A stretch of DNA of 64,000 nt from Bacteroidales bacterium UBA5349 (GCA_002410065.1 DHQB01000026.1:202114-266113), one strand, 5' to 3'. Shown: positions 26,586 to 36,319, counted from the stretch's first letter. Numbers and translations: made by a program. The notes: generated by a model from the letters alone, not told the origin.

Positions 26586-27030
26586 TTATATGTCGATATA
26601 TTTTTTTCATCTCATTAAAATTGGCTTAACCTTACAGTTCAAAGCCGTGATATTAATTAATGCATTTTCAACCTCTCCGTTCTCATTTACTGCACAAATC
26701 GATACTCCTAGTTTTGAAAGTTACCCCTTTTTTACCAAATGGGCAAAAATTCCTAAAAATTTTGGATGCTTTTGCCTAACTGGAGAAGTTAACCCATCAA
26801 CTATTTAAAATCAACCTCCAAAAATACACAAATTGTACTGGGTTTAAGTTTAATTATTTGATGTTTTACTATAAAAAGATGATAACGTTCAATATATCAA
26901 CCGTTTAATTACTGTATCTGGTTTCATTTTAATCAACGTAACCCGTAAAGCCATGCCTATTCTGTTTTTAAATTTTCACTTAAACTGCTAAAGGCGTATT
27001 GAATATATATTCTCTCGCATCCCTTTTGCA
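26586..27030. other. AT-rich intergenic region before lysS, nothing recognised
   Basis: No gene is supported. A 77-codon + strand frame at 26575-26808 overlaps the lipB-like start and has no family resemblance. Minus-strand frames are broken by stops. Confidence 0.5.
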
Positions 27031-27061
27031 TTTTATCACCCTATAAAAAACACTATCTTTG
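27031..27061 (+). promoter_or_regulatory. Promoter of lysS
   Basis: TTTT (27031-27034), a 19-base gap, then TATCTTTG (27054-27061). The predicted start lies about 20 bases before the lysS ATG. Confidence 0.6.
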
Positions 27062-27089
27062 CCCCCGAATTTTCAATACCATAACCCGT

Positions 27090-28808
27090 ATGTTTGAACT
27101 AAGCGAACAAGAACAAATCCGCAGAGAATCTCTTGCCGAGTTACGCAAATTAGGAATCGATCCGTATCCTGCTGCAGAATACCCAGTTACACACTCTACC
27201 CAGGATATTATCAATAACTTTGAGAAACTAAGCGATGCGAACACCGAAGTTTGCACAGCTGGACGCATTATGACCCGAAGAATAATGGGCAATGCATCCT
27301 TTTTCGAAATCCAGGATGAGAAGGGCAGAATTCAAATTTATCTCCGCAGAGATGATATCTGCCCCGATGACGATAAAACGCTTTACAATACCGTTTTTAA
27401 GAAACTACTAGATATTGGTGATATAGTGGGGATTAAGGGGCATGCTTTTAAAACTCAAATGGGCGAACAATCTGTTCACACCCGCGAATTAACTCTATTA
27501 TCAAAATCCATTAAACCCCTGCCCATAGTTAAGGAAAAAGATGGTCAAGTTTTCGATGCTTTTTCTGATCCTGAGCAGCGCTACCGCCAGCGTTATGTCG
27601 ATTTAATAGTTAATCCTCAGGTTCGCGATACTTTCATTAAACGAAGTAAGATTATTAATACCATGCGCGAGTTTTTCAACTCAAAGGATTACCTCGAAGT
27701 TGAGACTCCAATTCTGCAACCCATACCGGGAGGTGCCGCAGCCAGACCATTTGTAACCCATCACAATGCTCTCGATATGCCTCTTTACCTACGAGTTGCC
27801 AATGAACTTTACCTGAAAAGACTAATTGTTGGTGGCTTTGAAGGAGTATATGAATTTGCAAAAGATTTCCGTAATGAGGGCATGGACAGAACCCACAACC
27901 CTGAATTTACGGTAATGGAAATTTACGTGGCCTACAAGGACTACTTCTGGATGATGAACTTTACCGAGGAGATGATTGAAAAGGTTGCCCTTGCGCTTCA
28001 TGGAGTTACTAAACTAAAGGTTGGTGATAAGGAAATTGACTTCAAGCGTCCTTTCAAAAGAGTTACAATGACCGATGCCATTAAGGAACATGCAGGGGTT
28101 GATATTTCAGGAAAGACCGAAGACCAACTTCGTCAAATATGCAAAGACCTTGGTATTGAAGCAGATGATACAATGGGAAGAGGCAAACTAATTGATGAGA
28201 TTTTTGGCGAAAAATGCGAGCATCATTATATCCAACCCACATTCATAACAGATTACCCCATTGAGATGTCGCCCCTTTGCAAGCGTCACAGAACCAACCC
28301 AGAGCTAACCGAGCGTTTTGAATTAATGGTGAATGGGAAAGAACTTTGCAATGCCTATAGCGAACTTAACGACCCGATTGATCAGCTTGAGCGCTTCCAA
28401 GAACAACTAAAATTAAGCGAAATGGGTGACGACGAGGCCATGTTCATTGACCTTGATTTTGTGCGTGCTCTTGAGTATGGCATGCCTACCTGCTCGGGAA
28501 TGGGCATTGGTATAGACCGTTTAACCATGTTCATGACCAATCAATCTTCTATTCAGGATGTGTTGCTATTTCCCCAGATGAAACCTGAACCCAAAACCCG
28601 TAAAGATTCTGTTGAAACCTTTGTTAAGGCAGGGATAGCCCCCGAATGGGTGCCTGTTCTTGAAAAAATGGGGCACTCAACAGTTGCATCACTAAAAAGC
28701 CTAAAGGCTGGTAAACTATTTAACGATCTATGCGGATATAATAAGAAGAATAAACTCGGACTTGTTAATCCTACCATGGAAGAGATAGCAAAATGGATTG
28801 GGGAATAA
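27090..28808 (+). CDS. lysS: Lysyl-tRNA synthetase, class II
   Basis: Charges tRNA-Lys; 572 residues, longer than the roughly 505 of E. coli because of a C-terminal extension. The N-terminal OB anticodon-binding domain ([20 protein letters not shown]) is followed by the class II core: motif 1 around [21 protein letters not shown], motif 2 around [20 protein letters not shown] and motif 3 in [12 protein letters not shown]. The last about 70 residues, after the core, contain [24 protein letters not shown] helical sequence seen in Bacteroidales LysS. It is followed by a long gap and a candidate small RNA, then gpsA. Confidence 0.97.
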   Translation: MFELSEQEQIRRESLAELRKLGIDPYPAAEYPVTHSTQDIINNFEKLSDANTEVCTAGRIMTRRIMGNASFFEIQDEKGRIQIYLRRDDICPDDDKTLYNTVFKKLLDIGDIVGIKGHAFKTQMGEQSVHTRELTLLSKSIKPLPIVKEKDGQVFDAFSDPEQRYRQRYVDLIVNPQVRDTFIKRSKIINTMREFFNSKDYLEVETPILQPIPGGAAARPFVTHHNALDMPLYLRVANELYLKRLIVGGFEGVYEFAKDFRNEGMDRTHNPEFTVMEIYVAYKDYFWMMNFTEEMIEKVALALHGVTKLKVGDKEIDFKRPFKRVTMTDAIKEHAGVDISGKTEDQLRQICKDLGIEADDTMGRGKLIDEIFGEKCEHHYIQPTFITDYPIEMSPLCKRHRTNPELTERFELMVNGKELCNAYSELNDPIDQLERFQEQLKLSEMGDDEAMFIDLDFVRALEYGMPTCSGMGIGIDRLTMFMTNQSSIQDVLLFPQMKPEPKTRKDSVETFVKAGIAPEWVPVLEKMGHSTVASLKSLKAGKLFNDLCGYNKKNKLGLVNPTMEEIAKWIGE

Positions 28809-28932
28809 AAAGCAGATTAAACTAAGTTGATATTGAGCTAATCTTACCAACTCAATCCCCACTCGATGCGTTATACTATAAAGAAAACAGTTGTGCTAAT
28901 TAATTTTTTTTATCGTTAAGGGTTTGCTTTAA

Positions 28933-29048
28933 TTGGCTAAATCATTAATTATTTTTTTACATTTGATAAATAAACACCGAATCTACTCACTCATAGCTTG
29001 AAATTTCGGTTCGGATAGTATAAAGGGGGCAATAGTCCCCTTTTTTAT
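28933..29048 (+). ncRNA. Candidate small RNA with its own promoter and terminator
   Basis: TTG (28933-28935), a 22-base gap and TACATTTG (28958-28965) form a promoter predicting a start near 28971. A hairpin (AAAGGGG at 29022-29028 with CCCCTTT at 29037-29043) with a T run ends a transcript of about 75 nt. Inside, CCGAA (28978-28982) can pair with TTCGG near 29009-29013. No ORF of note lies within. The terminator could instead serve lysS, whose stop is 210 bases upstream. No Rfam family was recognised. Confidence 0.4.
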
Positions 29049-29256
29049 TGGGGTCTAGACTATCACTTTTGATCCCCCTCCTACTTTTTGGCTTTTGCTT
29101 ACCCTAATACTAAGCCACAATTCCAATACAATCTTAAAAAATATTCTCTACCTTAGCAGGCTAATAAATCCTGCAGAAATAAAAACAGATAGTTTAAAAT
29201 CTAATGAGCTTTAAATTAGCCAGACGTTGTCTGCTTAAGAGAATAATAATAATTGT

Positions 29257-30252
29257 ATGAAGGTTAAAAAATCAATTGGTGTAATAGGTAGTGGCAGTTG
29301 GGCTACTGCTATTGCCAAAATACTTCACGAGAATCAGGAGGGGGTTAATTGGTACATTCGGGAGCAAAATATTATTGACAGCATAAAACTACACCGCAAC
29401 AACCCAAACTACCTTAGTTCAGTTTATTTTGATACAGAGAGGATTAACCTTAGCAATGATATTAACGAGGTAGTAGAAAACTCCGATATCCTCGTTTTTG
29501 TTGTTCCCTCTGCTTTCCTAAAAATTTGGCTTGAACCACTTTCCGTTGAACTCAAAAATAAATTCCTAGTTACCGCCATCAAAGGAATTGTTCCACAGGA
29601 TAATGTAACCGTTGCCGAGTATTTTAACCAAAAATATAGCGTTCCATTTGATAATATTGGCGTAATAAGCGGACCATGCCATGCTGAAGAGGTTGCCCTT
29701 GGCAGGCTATCATACCTTACGTTCTCATGCAAAAAACTGAGCGACGCCGAGGGCATAGCCTCATTCTTCAAGTCGTACTATATTAAAACCACCACTGGAA
29801 CAGACATTTACGGTACTGAGTATAGCACCGTGCTTAAAAATATTTTTGCAATGGCCACGGGCATAGCTCATGGATTAGGGTATGGCGATAATTTTTTGGC
29901 CGTATTAGTAAGCAATGCACAACTTGAAATTAAACGCTTTTTAGATAAAACCTACCCGAGTAAACGAGAGACTAACACCTCGGCCTATTTAGGCGATTTG
30001 CTTGTAACAAGCTACTCCCAGTTTAGTCGTAATAGGCTATTCGGAACCATGATTGGCAAAGGCTATTCCGTTAAAGCAACAATGCTTGAAATGAACATGG
30101 TTGCCGAAGGATACTATGCAACTGAATGCATACATGAGATAAACAAAAAGCATAACGTGGAGATGCCAATTACTCATGCTGTTTACAATATTCTTTATGA
30201 GGGAATTGCCCCGTCTATTGAGATGAAAATTCTTACTGAAAAGTTGAAATAA
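29257..30252 (+). CDS. gpsA: NAD(P)H-dependent glycerol-3-phosphate dehydrogenase
   Basis: Makes sn-glycerol 3-phosphate from dihydroxyacetone phosphate for phospholipids; 331 residues. The N-terminal dinucleotide site is IGVIGSGSWATAIAKIL. It is followed by the family's DILVFVVPSAFL, VTAIKGIVPQDN and GVISGPCHAEEVALG. The catalytic Lys region is TEYSTVLKNIFAMATGIAHGLGYGDN. pgi starts 20 bases after the stop, so gpsA and pgi are probably cotranscribed. Confidence 0.95.
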   Translation: MKVKKSIGVIGSGSWATAIAKILHENQEGVNWYIREQNIIDSIKLHRNNPNYLSSVYFDTERINLSNDINEVVENSDILVFVVPSAFLKIWLEPLSVELKNKFLVTAIKGIVPQDNVTVAEYFNQKYSVPFDNIGVISGPCHAEEVALGRLSYLTFSCKKLSDAEGIASFFKSYYIKTTTGTDIYGTEYSTVLKNIFAMATGIAHGLGYGDNFLAVLVSNAQLEIKRFLDKTYPSKRETNTSAYLGDLLVTSYSQFSRNRLFGTMIGKGYSVKATMLEMNMVAEGYYATECIHEINKKHNVEMPITHAVYNILYEGIAPSIEMKILTEKLK

Positions 30253-30272
30253 TAAAACTAAAAACTCTGAAT

Positions 30273-31619
30273 ATGAGCACACTAAAAGTAAATATTGAGG
30301 ATGTTTTTGAGTTTGCTACCCAGGATCAGGTTCAGGGCATGCGGGATTGTTTTGAGCAGAACCTAAAGGTGCTCCATAATAAAATTGGGAAAGGGAACAA
30401 CTACCTAGGATGGCTTAACCTACCCTCTTCAATCACAAAAGATGATTTGCACTCTATTTCTGAATATGCAAAAAGCCTGAGAGAAAAAAGCGAAGTAGTA
30501 GTAGTGGTTGGCATTGGTGGATCATACCTTGGAGCCAAAGCGGTGCTCGAAGCACTTAACCACTCTTTTTCAAGTCTTTTGCCTTCTAATTCTCCTCAAA
30601 TTGTTTTTGCTGGTCACAACATTTGCGAGGACTATCACTCCGAATTACTCGAACTTCTCGATAATCGATCGTACTCAATTGTAGTTATATCAAAGTCGGG
30701 AACTACAACCGAACCTGCCATTGCCTTTAGGCTTTTAAAGCAACATCTCGAATCAAAGGTTGGTAAAGAGGAGGCCTCCAAACGCATTGTAGCCATTACC
30801 GATGCTACAAAAGGGGCACTTAAGCAACTTTCAATACAGGAAAGATACAAAACGTTTACTATTCCCGACAACGTTGGTGGGCGCTACTCTGTATTAACCC
30901 CTGTTGGGCTTTTGCCCATAGCCATTGCTGGATATAACATTGAGCAATTGGTAAAAGGTGCTGCTGCTGCTGAGGAGCAAACCGGACCTAACGTTTCCTT
31001 CGATGAGAATTTGGCGTGTCAATATGCTGCTGCTCGCAATGCCCTTTATAAGAATGGCTATAATATCGAGATAATGGTTAACTACACTCCAAAGCTACAC
31101 TACCTTACTGAGTGGTGGAAACAGTTATACGGCGAAAGTGAAGGGAAAGAGAACAAAGGAATTTTCCCTGCTGGTGCCGATTTTACAACTGACCTTCACT
31201 CCCTCGGTCAATACATTCAAGAGGGGCAACGCATTATATTCGAAACAGTTATAACTGTTGCAGATACCAAGAAAACATTAAAAATACCTGTAGATAGTGA
31301 GAATTTAGATGAACTCAACTACATTGCCGGGCGTAGGCTATCTGAAGTAAACAAAATGGCAAAAAAGGGAACCACACTTGCGCACCTCGATGGTAAAGTT
31401 CCAAACATCAGCATTGAGATACCCCAGATAAACGAGTACTGGTTAGGTTACATGATGTACTTTTTTGAGAAAGCATGTGCATTGAGCGGTTACTACATTG
31501 ACGTTAATCCTTTCGATCAGCCAGGTGTAGAAGCCTATAAAAATAATATGTTTGCCCTACTTGGCAAAAAGGGTTACGAAGAACAAGGTAAACTTCTTAG
31601 AGAAATACTGGAGGAATAG
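30273..31619 (+). CDS. pgi: Glucose-6-phosphate isomerase
   Basis: Interconverts glucose 6-phosphate and fructose 6-phosphate; 448 residues, the short bacterial form. The sugar-phosphate-binding loop is VVVVGIGGSYLGAKAVLEAL and VVISKSGTTTEPAIAFRLLK. The catalytic region includes GGRYSVLTPVGLLPIAIAG, and the C-terminal signature is NPFDQPGVEAYKNNMFALLG with the active-site Lys. It is the second gene of the gpsA-pgi pair. Confidence 0.97.
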   Translation: MSTLKVNIEDVFEFATQDQVQGMRDCFEQNLKVLHNKIGKGNNYLGWLNLPSSITKDDLHSISEYAKSLREKSEVVVVVGIGGSYLGAKAVLEALNHSFSSLLPSNSPQIVFAGHNICEDYHSELLELLDNRSYSIVVISKSGTTTEPAIAFRLLKQHLESKVGKEEASKRIVAITDATKGALKQLSIQERYKTFTIPDNVGGRYSVLTPVGLLPIAIAGYNIEQLVKGAAAAEEQTGPNVSFDENLACQYAAARNALYKNGYNIEIMVNYTPKLHYLTEWWKQLYGESEGKENKGIFPAGADFTTDLHSLGQYIQEGQRIIFETVITVADTKKTLKIPVDSENLDELNYIAGRRLSEVNKMAKKGTTLAHLDGKVPNISIEIPQINEYWLGYMMYFFEKACALSGYYIDVNPFDQPGVEAYKNNMFALLGKKGYEEQGKLLREILEE

Positions 31620-31683
31620 AACTAAAACCGAATTTATCTATTCAACCTTTCCTTTTTTTTGTATTACTTATGGCTAATAGTCT

Positions 31684-33072
31684 ATGAAAAAGTTGATGGT
31701 TCATTCAAAAACAACGGCATTTGCAACCATATTTGTTGGTTTACTGTTAACCGCGTACTCACCATCCGTTTTTGCAAAAAACTATCCTAAAATACTTAGG
31801 GATGTTTCAACGGGTATGGATACCAATCAGGTGGATAGCATTGCTGGTACACCTTCAAAAACGATGGAAGTTTGGCGATGGATTTATAGCACCGATCAGG
31901 TTGTATTCGCCAATGAGGAGGTGATTGATATTCGAATTGGACACAGAATTAAACCCGAAAAGCGCAGCAAGGATACCACAAAATTACACAAGCGAAAGGT
32001 GTCGATGCTTCGGATTGGCATGAAGGCAGAAGAAGTTGTTGAAATAGCAGGAGTACCAGATTTAAAAGCAAAAGGTGTTGATTACTATTACACCAATAGG
32101 CACCGAGTTGAATTCACCAACCAAACAGTTTCAAAGGTCGAACTACATATTAAGAAGGGATTGGAGATCCTTGATTGGGTAAGACTAAACTTTAGTAAGG
32201 GTGGCTTGCTCTTTATGAACATTACCTTAGCCTTTATAATGTTTGGCGTTGCACTTGAGATAAAAGTTGGACAATTTAAAGAGGTGATTACCAAACCCAA
32301 ATCGTTTCTTATTGGTGTTTTTTCCCAATTTGTTGCGCTACCTGCGCTAACTTTTTTGCTTGTAATTATCATTAAGCCATCGCCCAGTGTTGCACTTGGG
32401 ATGATATTAGTTGCGGCCTGCCCCGGAGGGAATATTTCAAACTTTATATCGTCGTTGGCTAAAGCAAACGTTGAACTCTCTGTTAGTTTAACAGCCATGG
32501 CCACACTTCTGGCAATTTTTATGACACCACTTAACTTTGCACTTTGGGCAGGTTTGTACTCTGGCACTGCCGAATTGGTTATCCCTATTCATATTGATGC
32601 ATGGGAAATGATGAAAACCGTATTTATACTTTTGGGTATCCCAATCTTTCTGGGTATTTGGTTTTCAATGAAGCTCCCTGCTATAACCAAAAAGATTATT
32701 AAGCCACTCAAAATTATCTCGTTATTAGCCTTTGCGGGTTTTATTTTTGCTGCATTCTCTTCAAATTTTAAATTTTTTCTCGAATATATTCACCTTATCA
32801 TACTCTTGGTTTTTATCCATAATCTTCTTGCTCTAGCAACAGGATACTCATTAGCCAGCTTATTTGGGCTGAGTAAACCCGACCGAAGAACGCTGACCAT
32901 AGAAACAGGAATTCAGAATTCAGGCTTAGGACTTGTACTAATATTCAACCCAAATCTATTTGATGGCTTGGGTGGAATGGCCTTTGTTGCAGCATGGTGG
33001 GGCATATGGCATATTATTGCAGGGTTAGGAATTGCCTCATTCTGGTCGAGAAAACCAATGGTTAAACTATAA
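31684..33072 (+). CDS. Fusion: BamE/SmpA-like tandem repeat domain + bile acid:Na+ symporter (BASS)
   Basis: A 462-residue protein with an unusual build. Residues 1-31 are a signal peptide ending SVFA. Residues about 38-86 and 106-154 are two related units, each with a GM-x(5)-V-x(2)-I-A-G-x-P core followed by Y and F-x(3)-x-V strands, the pattern of BamE/SmpA/OmlA-type domains. From about residue 165 there are roughly nine hydrophobic helices with BASS-family signatures, such as MILVAACPGGNISNFISSLA and TIETGIQNSGLGLVL. This predicts a periplasmic domain joined to an inner-membrane sodium-coupled symporter; the substrate is unknown. The frame is continuous with no internal start that would split it. 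The plsC-like gene starts 22 bases after its stop. Confidence 0.8.
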   Translation: MKKLMVHSKTTAFATIFVGLLLTAYSPSVFAKNYPKILRDVSTGMDTNQVDSIAGTPSKTMEVWRWIYSTDQVVFANEEVIDIRIGHRIKPEKRSKDTTKLHKRKVSMLRIGMKAEEVVEIAGVPDLKAKGVDYYYTNRHRVEFTNQTVSKVELHIKKGLEILDWVRLNFSKGGLLFMNITLAFIMFGVALEIKVGQFKEVITKPKSFLIGVFSQFVALPALTFLLVIIIKPSPSVALGMILVAACPGGNISNFISSLAKANVELSVSLTAMATLLAIFMTPLNFALWAGLYSGTAELVIPIHIDAWEMMKTVFILLGIPIFLGIWFSMKLPAITKKIIKPLKIISLLAFAGFIFAAFSSNFKFFLEYIHLIILLVFIHNLLALATGYSLASLFGLSKPDRRTLTIETGIQNSGLGLVLIFNPNLFDGLGGMAFVAAWWGIWHIIAGLGIASFWSRKPMVKL

Positions 33073-33094
33073 ACTATGTAATTTTTACTCCACT

Positions 33095-34486
33095 ATGCCA
33101 ACAAAACGCGAGGACATTGAACAATGGTCAAGATCATACTATCTTTTAAAGAAATACGTTGATATCTGTTTTAGATTTTACTTTAAAAACACCATTGAGG
33201 GTGTTGGGAATATCCCCAAGGATAAACCCATAATTTTTGCACCAAACCATCAGAATGCTTTAATGGATGCCCTTGCAGTGCTATGTACAAAAACTTGGCA
33301 ACCCGTTTTTGTGGCCCGCGCTGATATCTTTAAAAAGCCGCTGATCAACAAAATACTCACCTTTCTAAAGATTCTACCAATTTTTCGCATTCGCGATGGT
33401 TATGAAAATCTTCAGAAAAACGACGAGGTATTCAACAAAACCATTGATGTAATTAAAAATAGGAATGGATTAGTAATTCTACCAGAGGGAAACCATGGAG
33501 AAAAAAAACGGCTTCGCCCCCTTAAAAAAGGCATTGCCCGAATTGCACTCCAAGCCGAGAACTCATTAAATGGAGAATTGGATATCCAGATTGTACCCGT
33601 AGGTTTGGACTATACAAATTACATAAAGGTTCGAAGCGGATTACTGATAAGATTTGGTAATCCAATCCCTGTTAAATCTTTAACAAAACTATATAATCAG
33701 AATCCTGCTAAAGCACATAACCTATTAATTGAACTTGTTGGAAAAGGGCTTAATCCTGAGATGATAGATATTGAGGACGAAAAGTACTATAATATTTATA
33801 AGATAATTCTGGATATGTTTACCAGGGTATGCATTCAAAGGAAGGGAATAAAAGATAACCACAGTAATCAATTCACTACGCAAAAGTTAATAATTGCCAA
33901 GTTGGACAAGTTCAAGAATAGTCGTTTTGATGATTTCTTGTTACTGGCTGCTGATGCCCTTGAGTATAATCTACTGTTAAATCGCCGAGACTTTACCTCG
34001 AATACATATCCAATGAATTCAAATAACAAATGGGCTTTTGTTCCATTTGCAATTGCATTGCTGGCTCTTTCTCCCTTATTTCTATATTCGTTTATCAATA
34101 ACCTTATACCAATAAGTGGTATTAAATTGTTAAGTGGGAAAATCAAAGATAAACAGTTTATTAGCAGCATAAGGTTTACCGCGGGATTGATTCTTTTCCC
34201 CCTTTTTCATGCAATACAAGTGACTGTTTTTGCAATTATCACAAAAAGCTTGGTTTTCACATTGGCTTATACCGTCTTACTGCCAATTTCAGTTTACTTC
34301 TTCTTTCTGTATAAGGGATGGTTCGAAAAATTTTGGGAATGGTCAAAAGAGATAAAAATTACCTTGTTCTCTCCTAAAAGGATTATACGGTTAAATGAGT
34401 TACACAGGGATATAGTAAGCCAAATGTGGAAAATTGTTGAGTTTACCGATGAAGATGAGTATATGAAAATATCTTCGAAAAATTAG
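33095..34486 (+). CDS. 1-acyl-glycerol-3-phosphate acyltransferase family protein (PlsC-like)
   Basis: A 463-residue membrane acyltransferase from the ATG at 33095. An upstream in-frame ATG at 33032 would overlap the preceding gene and adds no family sequence. The PlsC domain has FAPNHQNALMDALAVL (the H-x4-D catalytic motif) and VILPEGNHGEKKRLRPLKKG (EG motif), with VPVGLDYTNYIKVRSG. The C-terminal half carries about four hydrophobic helices (residues about 310-430) and a cytosolic tail. The closest relatives are the large Bacteroidetes acyltransferases, whose acceptor is not known. It is convergent with the next gene, 2 bases apart. Confidence 0.85.
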   Translation: MPTKREDIEQWSRSYYLLKKYVDICFRFYFKNTIEGVGNIPKDKPIIFAPNHQNALMDALAVLCTKTWQPVFVARADIFKKPLINKILTFLKILPIFRIRDGYENLQKNDEVFNKTIDVIKNRNGLVILPEGNHGEKKRLRPLKKGIARIALQAENSLNGELDIQIVPVGLDYTNYIKVRSGLLIRFGNPIPVKSLTKLYNQNPAKAHNLLIELVGKGLNPEMIDIEDEKYYNIYKIILDMFTRVCIQRKGIKDNHSNQFTTQKLIIAKLDKFKNSRFDDFLLLAADALEYNLLLNRRDFTSNTYPMNSNNKWAFVPFAIALLALSPLFLYSFINNLIPISGIKLLSGKIKDKQFISSIRFTAGLILFPLFHAIQVTVFAIITKSLVFTLAYTVLLPISVYFFFLYKGWFEKFWEWSKEIKITLFSPKRIIRLNELHRDIVSQMWKIVEFTDEDEYMKISSKN

Positions 34487-34488
34487 GG

Positions 34489-35121
34489 CTACTTATTTAT
34501 ATAGGCTTCAGCAATAATAGTAACTACTGGTGGGTCGCCATATGGTCTGTGGTGCTCTACCTTAAGCACCAAAGCAATATCAGCGTTTTTTTGAGCAGCA
34601 TTCCGCCTTACTAAAATTTCGGCACTTGACTCAAGCGTATAGGGTTTAAAGTAATGCTGACGGGTTGTTGCTTGATGTTTCACCTCAATATCACCAACTT
34701 TTACCATACCAACAACATCCTCAGAATTTTTGCTGATAGTAACCTCATTCCAATCCTTTGTTGCTTTCTCTTTAACCTCTTTTTTGGTTAAATCCTCAAT
34801 TTCACCATTTTGGTAATGGATTGATTTTACCAACCTTCTATCAATCCACTCCGTATCCTTACTCCCAGGTTTTATATAGAACACAAACTTGTCCGACACA
34901 CGCTTTACCTCGCAAACAACTTCCTTGTCACTCATTAAAAGTAGCTTATCACTAATGGTTGGGTTTTGAATTTCATCATTAACTACAATCGGAAGGTAAT
35001 AGGTACCAAGGTTATTTGCTTCGGATTTGTCATTAACAATATCTCCACTAACATTTGTAGCCATTACAATGAGATTCCCAAGAAGTAAAAAACAAAGAAT
35101 TGTAGCGATAAGTTTTCTCAT
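34489..35121 (-). CDS. Secreted protein of unknown function
   Basis: 210 residues from the ATG at 35121 (an ATG two codons earlier is equally possible). A clear signal peptide, RKLIATILCFLLLGNLIVMA, is followed by a soluble domain. The centre (DKLLLMSDKEVVCEVKRVSD) resembles the start of many short Bacteroidetes periplasmic proteins that begin with a two-stranded motif describing cell or envelope stress. The C-terminus has an alternating pattern (ILVRRNAAQKNADIALVLKV) like YbjQ or DUF4156 domains, but this is only a resemblance. I do not assign a function. Confidence 0.6.
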   Translation of the reverse strand: MRKLIATILCFLLLGNLIVMATNVSGDIVNDKSEANNLGTYYLPIVVNDEIQNPTISDKLLLMSDKEVVCEVKRVSDKFVFYIKPGSKDTEWIDRRLVKSIHYQNGEIEDLTKKEVKEKATKDWNEVTISKNSEDVVGMVKVGDIEVKHQATTRQHYFKPYTLESSAEILVRRNAAQKNADIALVLKVEHHRPYGDPPVVTIIAEAYINK

Positions 35122-35277
35122 TTGCATTGTAAATCAATTTTTTAGGTGCACAAATATATTAAACATCACTTAAAAAACAATAATACCCCTAATTCAAACC
35201 TAAAAGGTTATTTGTAGCAGCAAAAGCAGAGTTATACACAAGAAGAATTAAATAAATCAAAAAATATATTAGAAATA

Positions 35278-35308
35278 TTTGTTTGTTAGTGAACATAAAC
35301 TAACTTTG
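35278..35308 (+). promoter_or_regulatory. Promoter of the small membrane protein-tetR operon
   Basis: TTTG (35278-35281), a 19-base gap, then TAACTTTG (35301-35308). The palindromic operator candidate at 35285-35304 lies within the spacer and overlaps the -7 box. Confidence 0.75.
35285..35304. promoter_or_regulatory. Candidate TetR operator 1 (autoregulation)
   Basis: An inverted repeat GTTAGT-N8-ACTAAC lies between and partly over the promoter elements. A site with 16 of 20 identical bases lies just before the RND gene at 36292-36311. Both flank the tetR gene, as expected for operators of a TetR repressor. Confidence 0.6.
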
Positions 35309-35345
35309 TGCGTTACTATGTTTAAATAACTTAAAGTTTATAAAA

Positions 35346-35549
35346 ATGAAAGTATTGTCAGTACTTAGGATGATAGGTTTTATTGGAACTGCTCTAACCT
35401 CAATTCCGCTATTCATTTTTTATGTTAGCAATCAGGAGCCCAAAAACCATATGCTAGTTCATCTCCACGTTTGGCTTGGTTTAATGTTCATCGTTTTTGC
35501 GGTTTCTAGTATGATTATAAACAAACGTGCTAAAAATAAAAACAGCTAA
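35346..35549 (+). CDS. Small two-helix membrane protein
   Basis: 67 residues with two hydrophobic helices (about 7-27 and 41-60), a His-rich turn between them (MLVHLHVWLGL) and a Lys/Arg-rich C-terminus that should face the cytosol. It follows the TAnnTTTG promoter and is directly upstream of tetR (4-base gap), so it is probably in the same operon. No family was recognised. A role as a small partner of the downstream exporter, or a DUF4405-like fragment, is possible but unsupported. Confidence 0.6.
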   Translation: MKVLSVLRMIGFIGTALTSIPLFIFYVSNQEPKNHMLVHLHVWLGLMFIVFAVSSMIINKRAKNKNS

Positions 35550-35553
35550 GGTT

Positions 35554-36135
35554 ATGTTAACAGCTCGACAACAGGAAATAATTGAAGCATCGTTGGAACT
35601 TATTTCAACGATTGGTATACAGGGGTTTACAATAAAGAATCTTTCAAAAAAAATTGGTGTAACTGAACCCGCAATATACAGGCACTACGAGAATAAGATT
35701 AGCATACTGCTAGCAATTCTCGATTATTTTAAAGCACGAAGTGAATTGTTGTTTATAAAGCAGGTAAATGATTCGGATAGTTCACTTGATCGAATTGAGA
35801 AAATATTTCAAGGGCACTTTAATGCCTTTGAGAAGACTCCTTCTCTCGTAAATGTGATTTTCTCTGAGGAGATTTTTCGGAATGAGCCCATTCTGCAAGA
35901 AAAGATTACTGATATCATGGATCGCAATAGTGGAGTTATAAAAGCCATTGTTGCAGAAGGGCAAGCTAGGGGTGAAATAAAATCTGAGGTTGAATCAAAA
36001 TATCTAACGCTTATAATTTTAGGCTCATTACGAATGATGGTGAAGAGATGGCAGATGGGTGATAAATCGTTTAACCATAGCGAAGAGGTTAGCAGATTAT
36101 TTAATACCATAAAAAATCTTATCGAAGTCAAGTAA
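35554..36135 (+). CDS. TetR/AcrR family transcriptional regulator
   Basis: 193 residues from the ATG at 35554, which gives the expected N-terminus MLTARQQEIIEASLELIS; the frame extends nine codons upstream but that overlaps the preceding gene. The helix-turn-helix is in GFTIKNLSKKIGVTEPAIYR followed by HYENKISILLAIL, typical of TetR. The C-terminal ligand domain includes FSEEIFRNEPILQEKI. It lies upstream of the RND/LolA-like/barrel cluster, and matching 20-base palindromes precede both operons, so it probably represses itself and the exporter. Confidence 0.9.
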   Translation: MLTARQQEIIEASLELISTIGIQGFTIKNLSKKIGVTEPAIYRHYENKISILLAILDYFKARSELLFIKQVNDSDSSLDRIEKIFQGHFNAFEKTPSLVNVIFSEEIFRNEPILQEKITDIMDRNSGVIKAIVAEGQARGEIKSEVESKYLTLIILGSLRMMVKRWQMGDKSFNHSEEVSRLFNTIKNLIEVK

Positions 36136-36291
36136 TCAAATTCAAATAAAAACCAGCAACCATGAGACTTATCAATTGGACAAAACAAGGAAGCAAAAAA
36201 ACTCTAAGGGCAACCCAGAACGCAAGGCTCTTATAATATTTTCAAGAAACATATCGAGTTAAATTCAATGTGTTTTTTTTAGATAAATCAA

Positions 36292-36311
36292 GTTAGTTAA
36301 TATTAACAAAC
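36292..36311. promoter_or_regulatory. Candidate TetR operator 2 (before the RND operon)
   Basis: GTTAGT-N8-ACAAAC, 16 of 20 bases identical to the site at 35285-35304, with an internal perfect palindrome GTTAATATTAAC (36296-36307). It ends 8 bases before the RND start codon. Confidence 0.55.
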
Positions 36312-36319
36312 ATCACATT

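Noticed and set aside
26575..26808. 77-codon + strand ORF upstream of lysS
   Set aside because: It overlaps the lipB-like start on the other strand, lacks a promoter, and has no recognisable domain.
36162..36236. 24-codon ORF between tetR and the RND gene
   Set aside because: It is too short and basic, with no family resemblance; it is probably chance.
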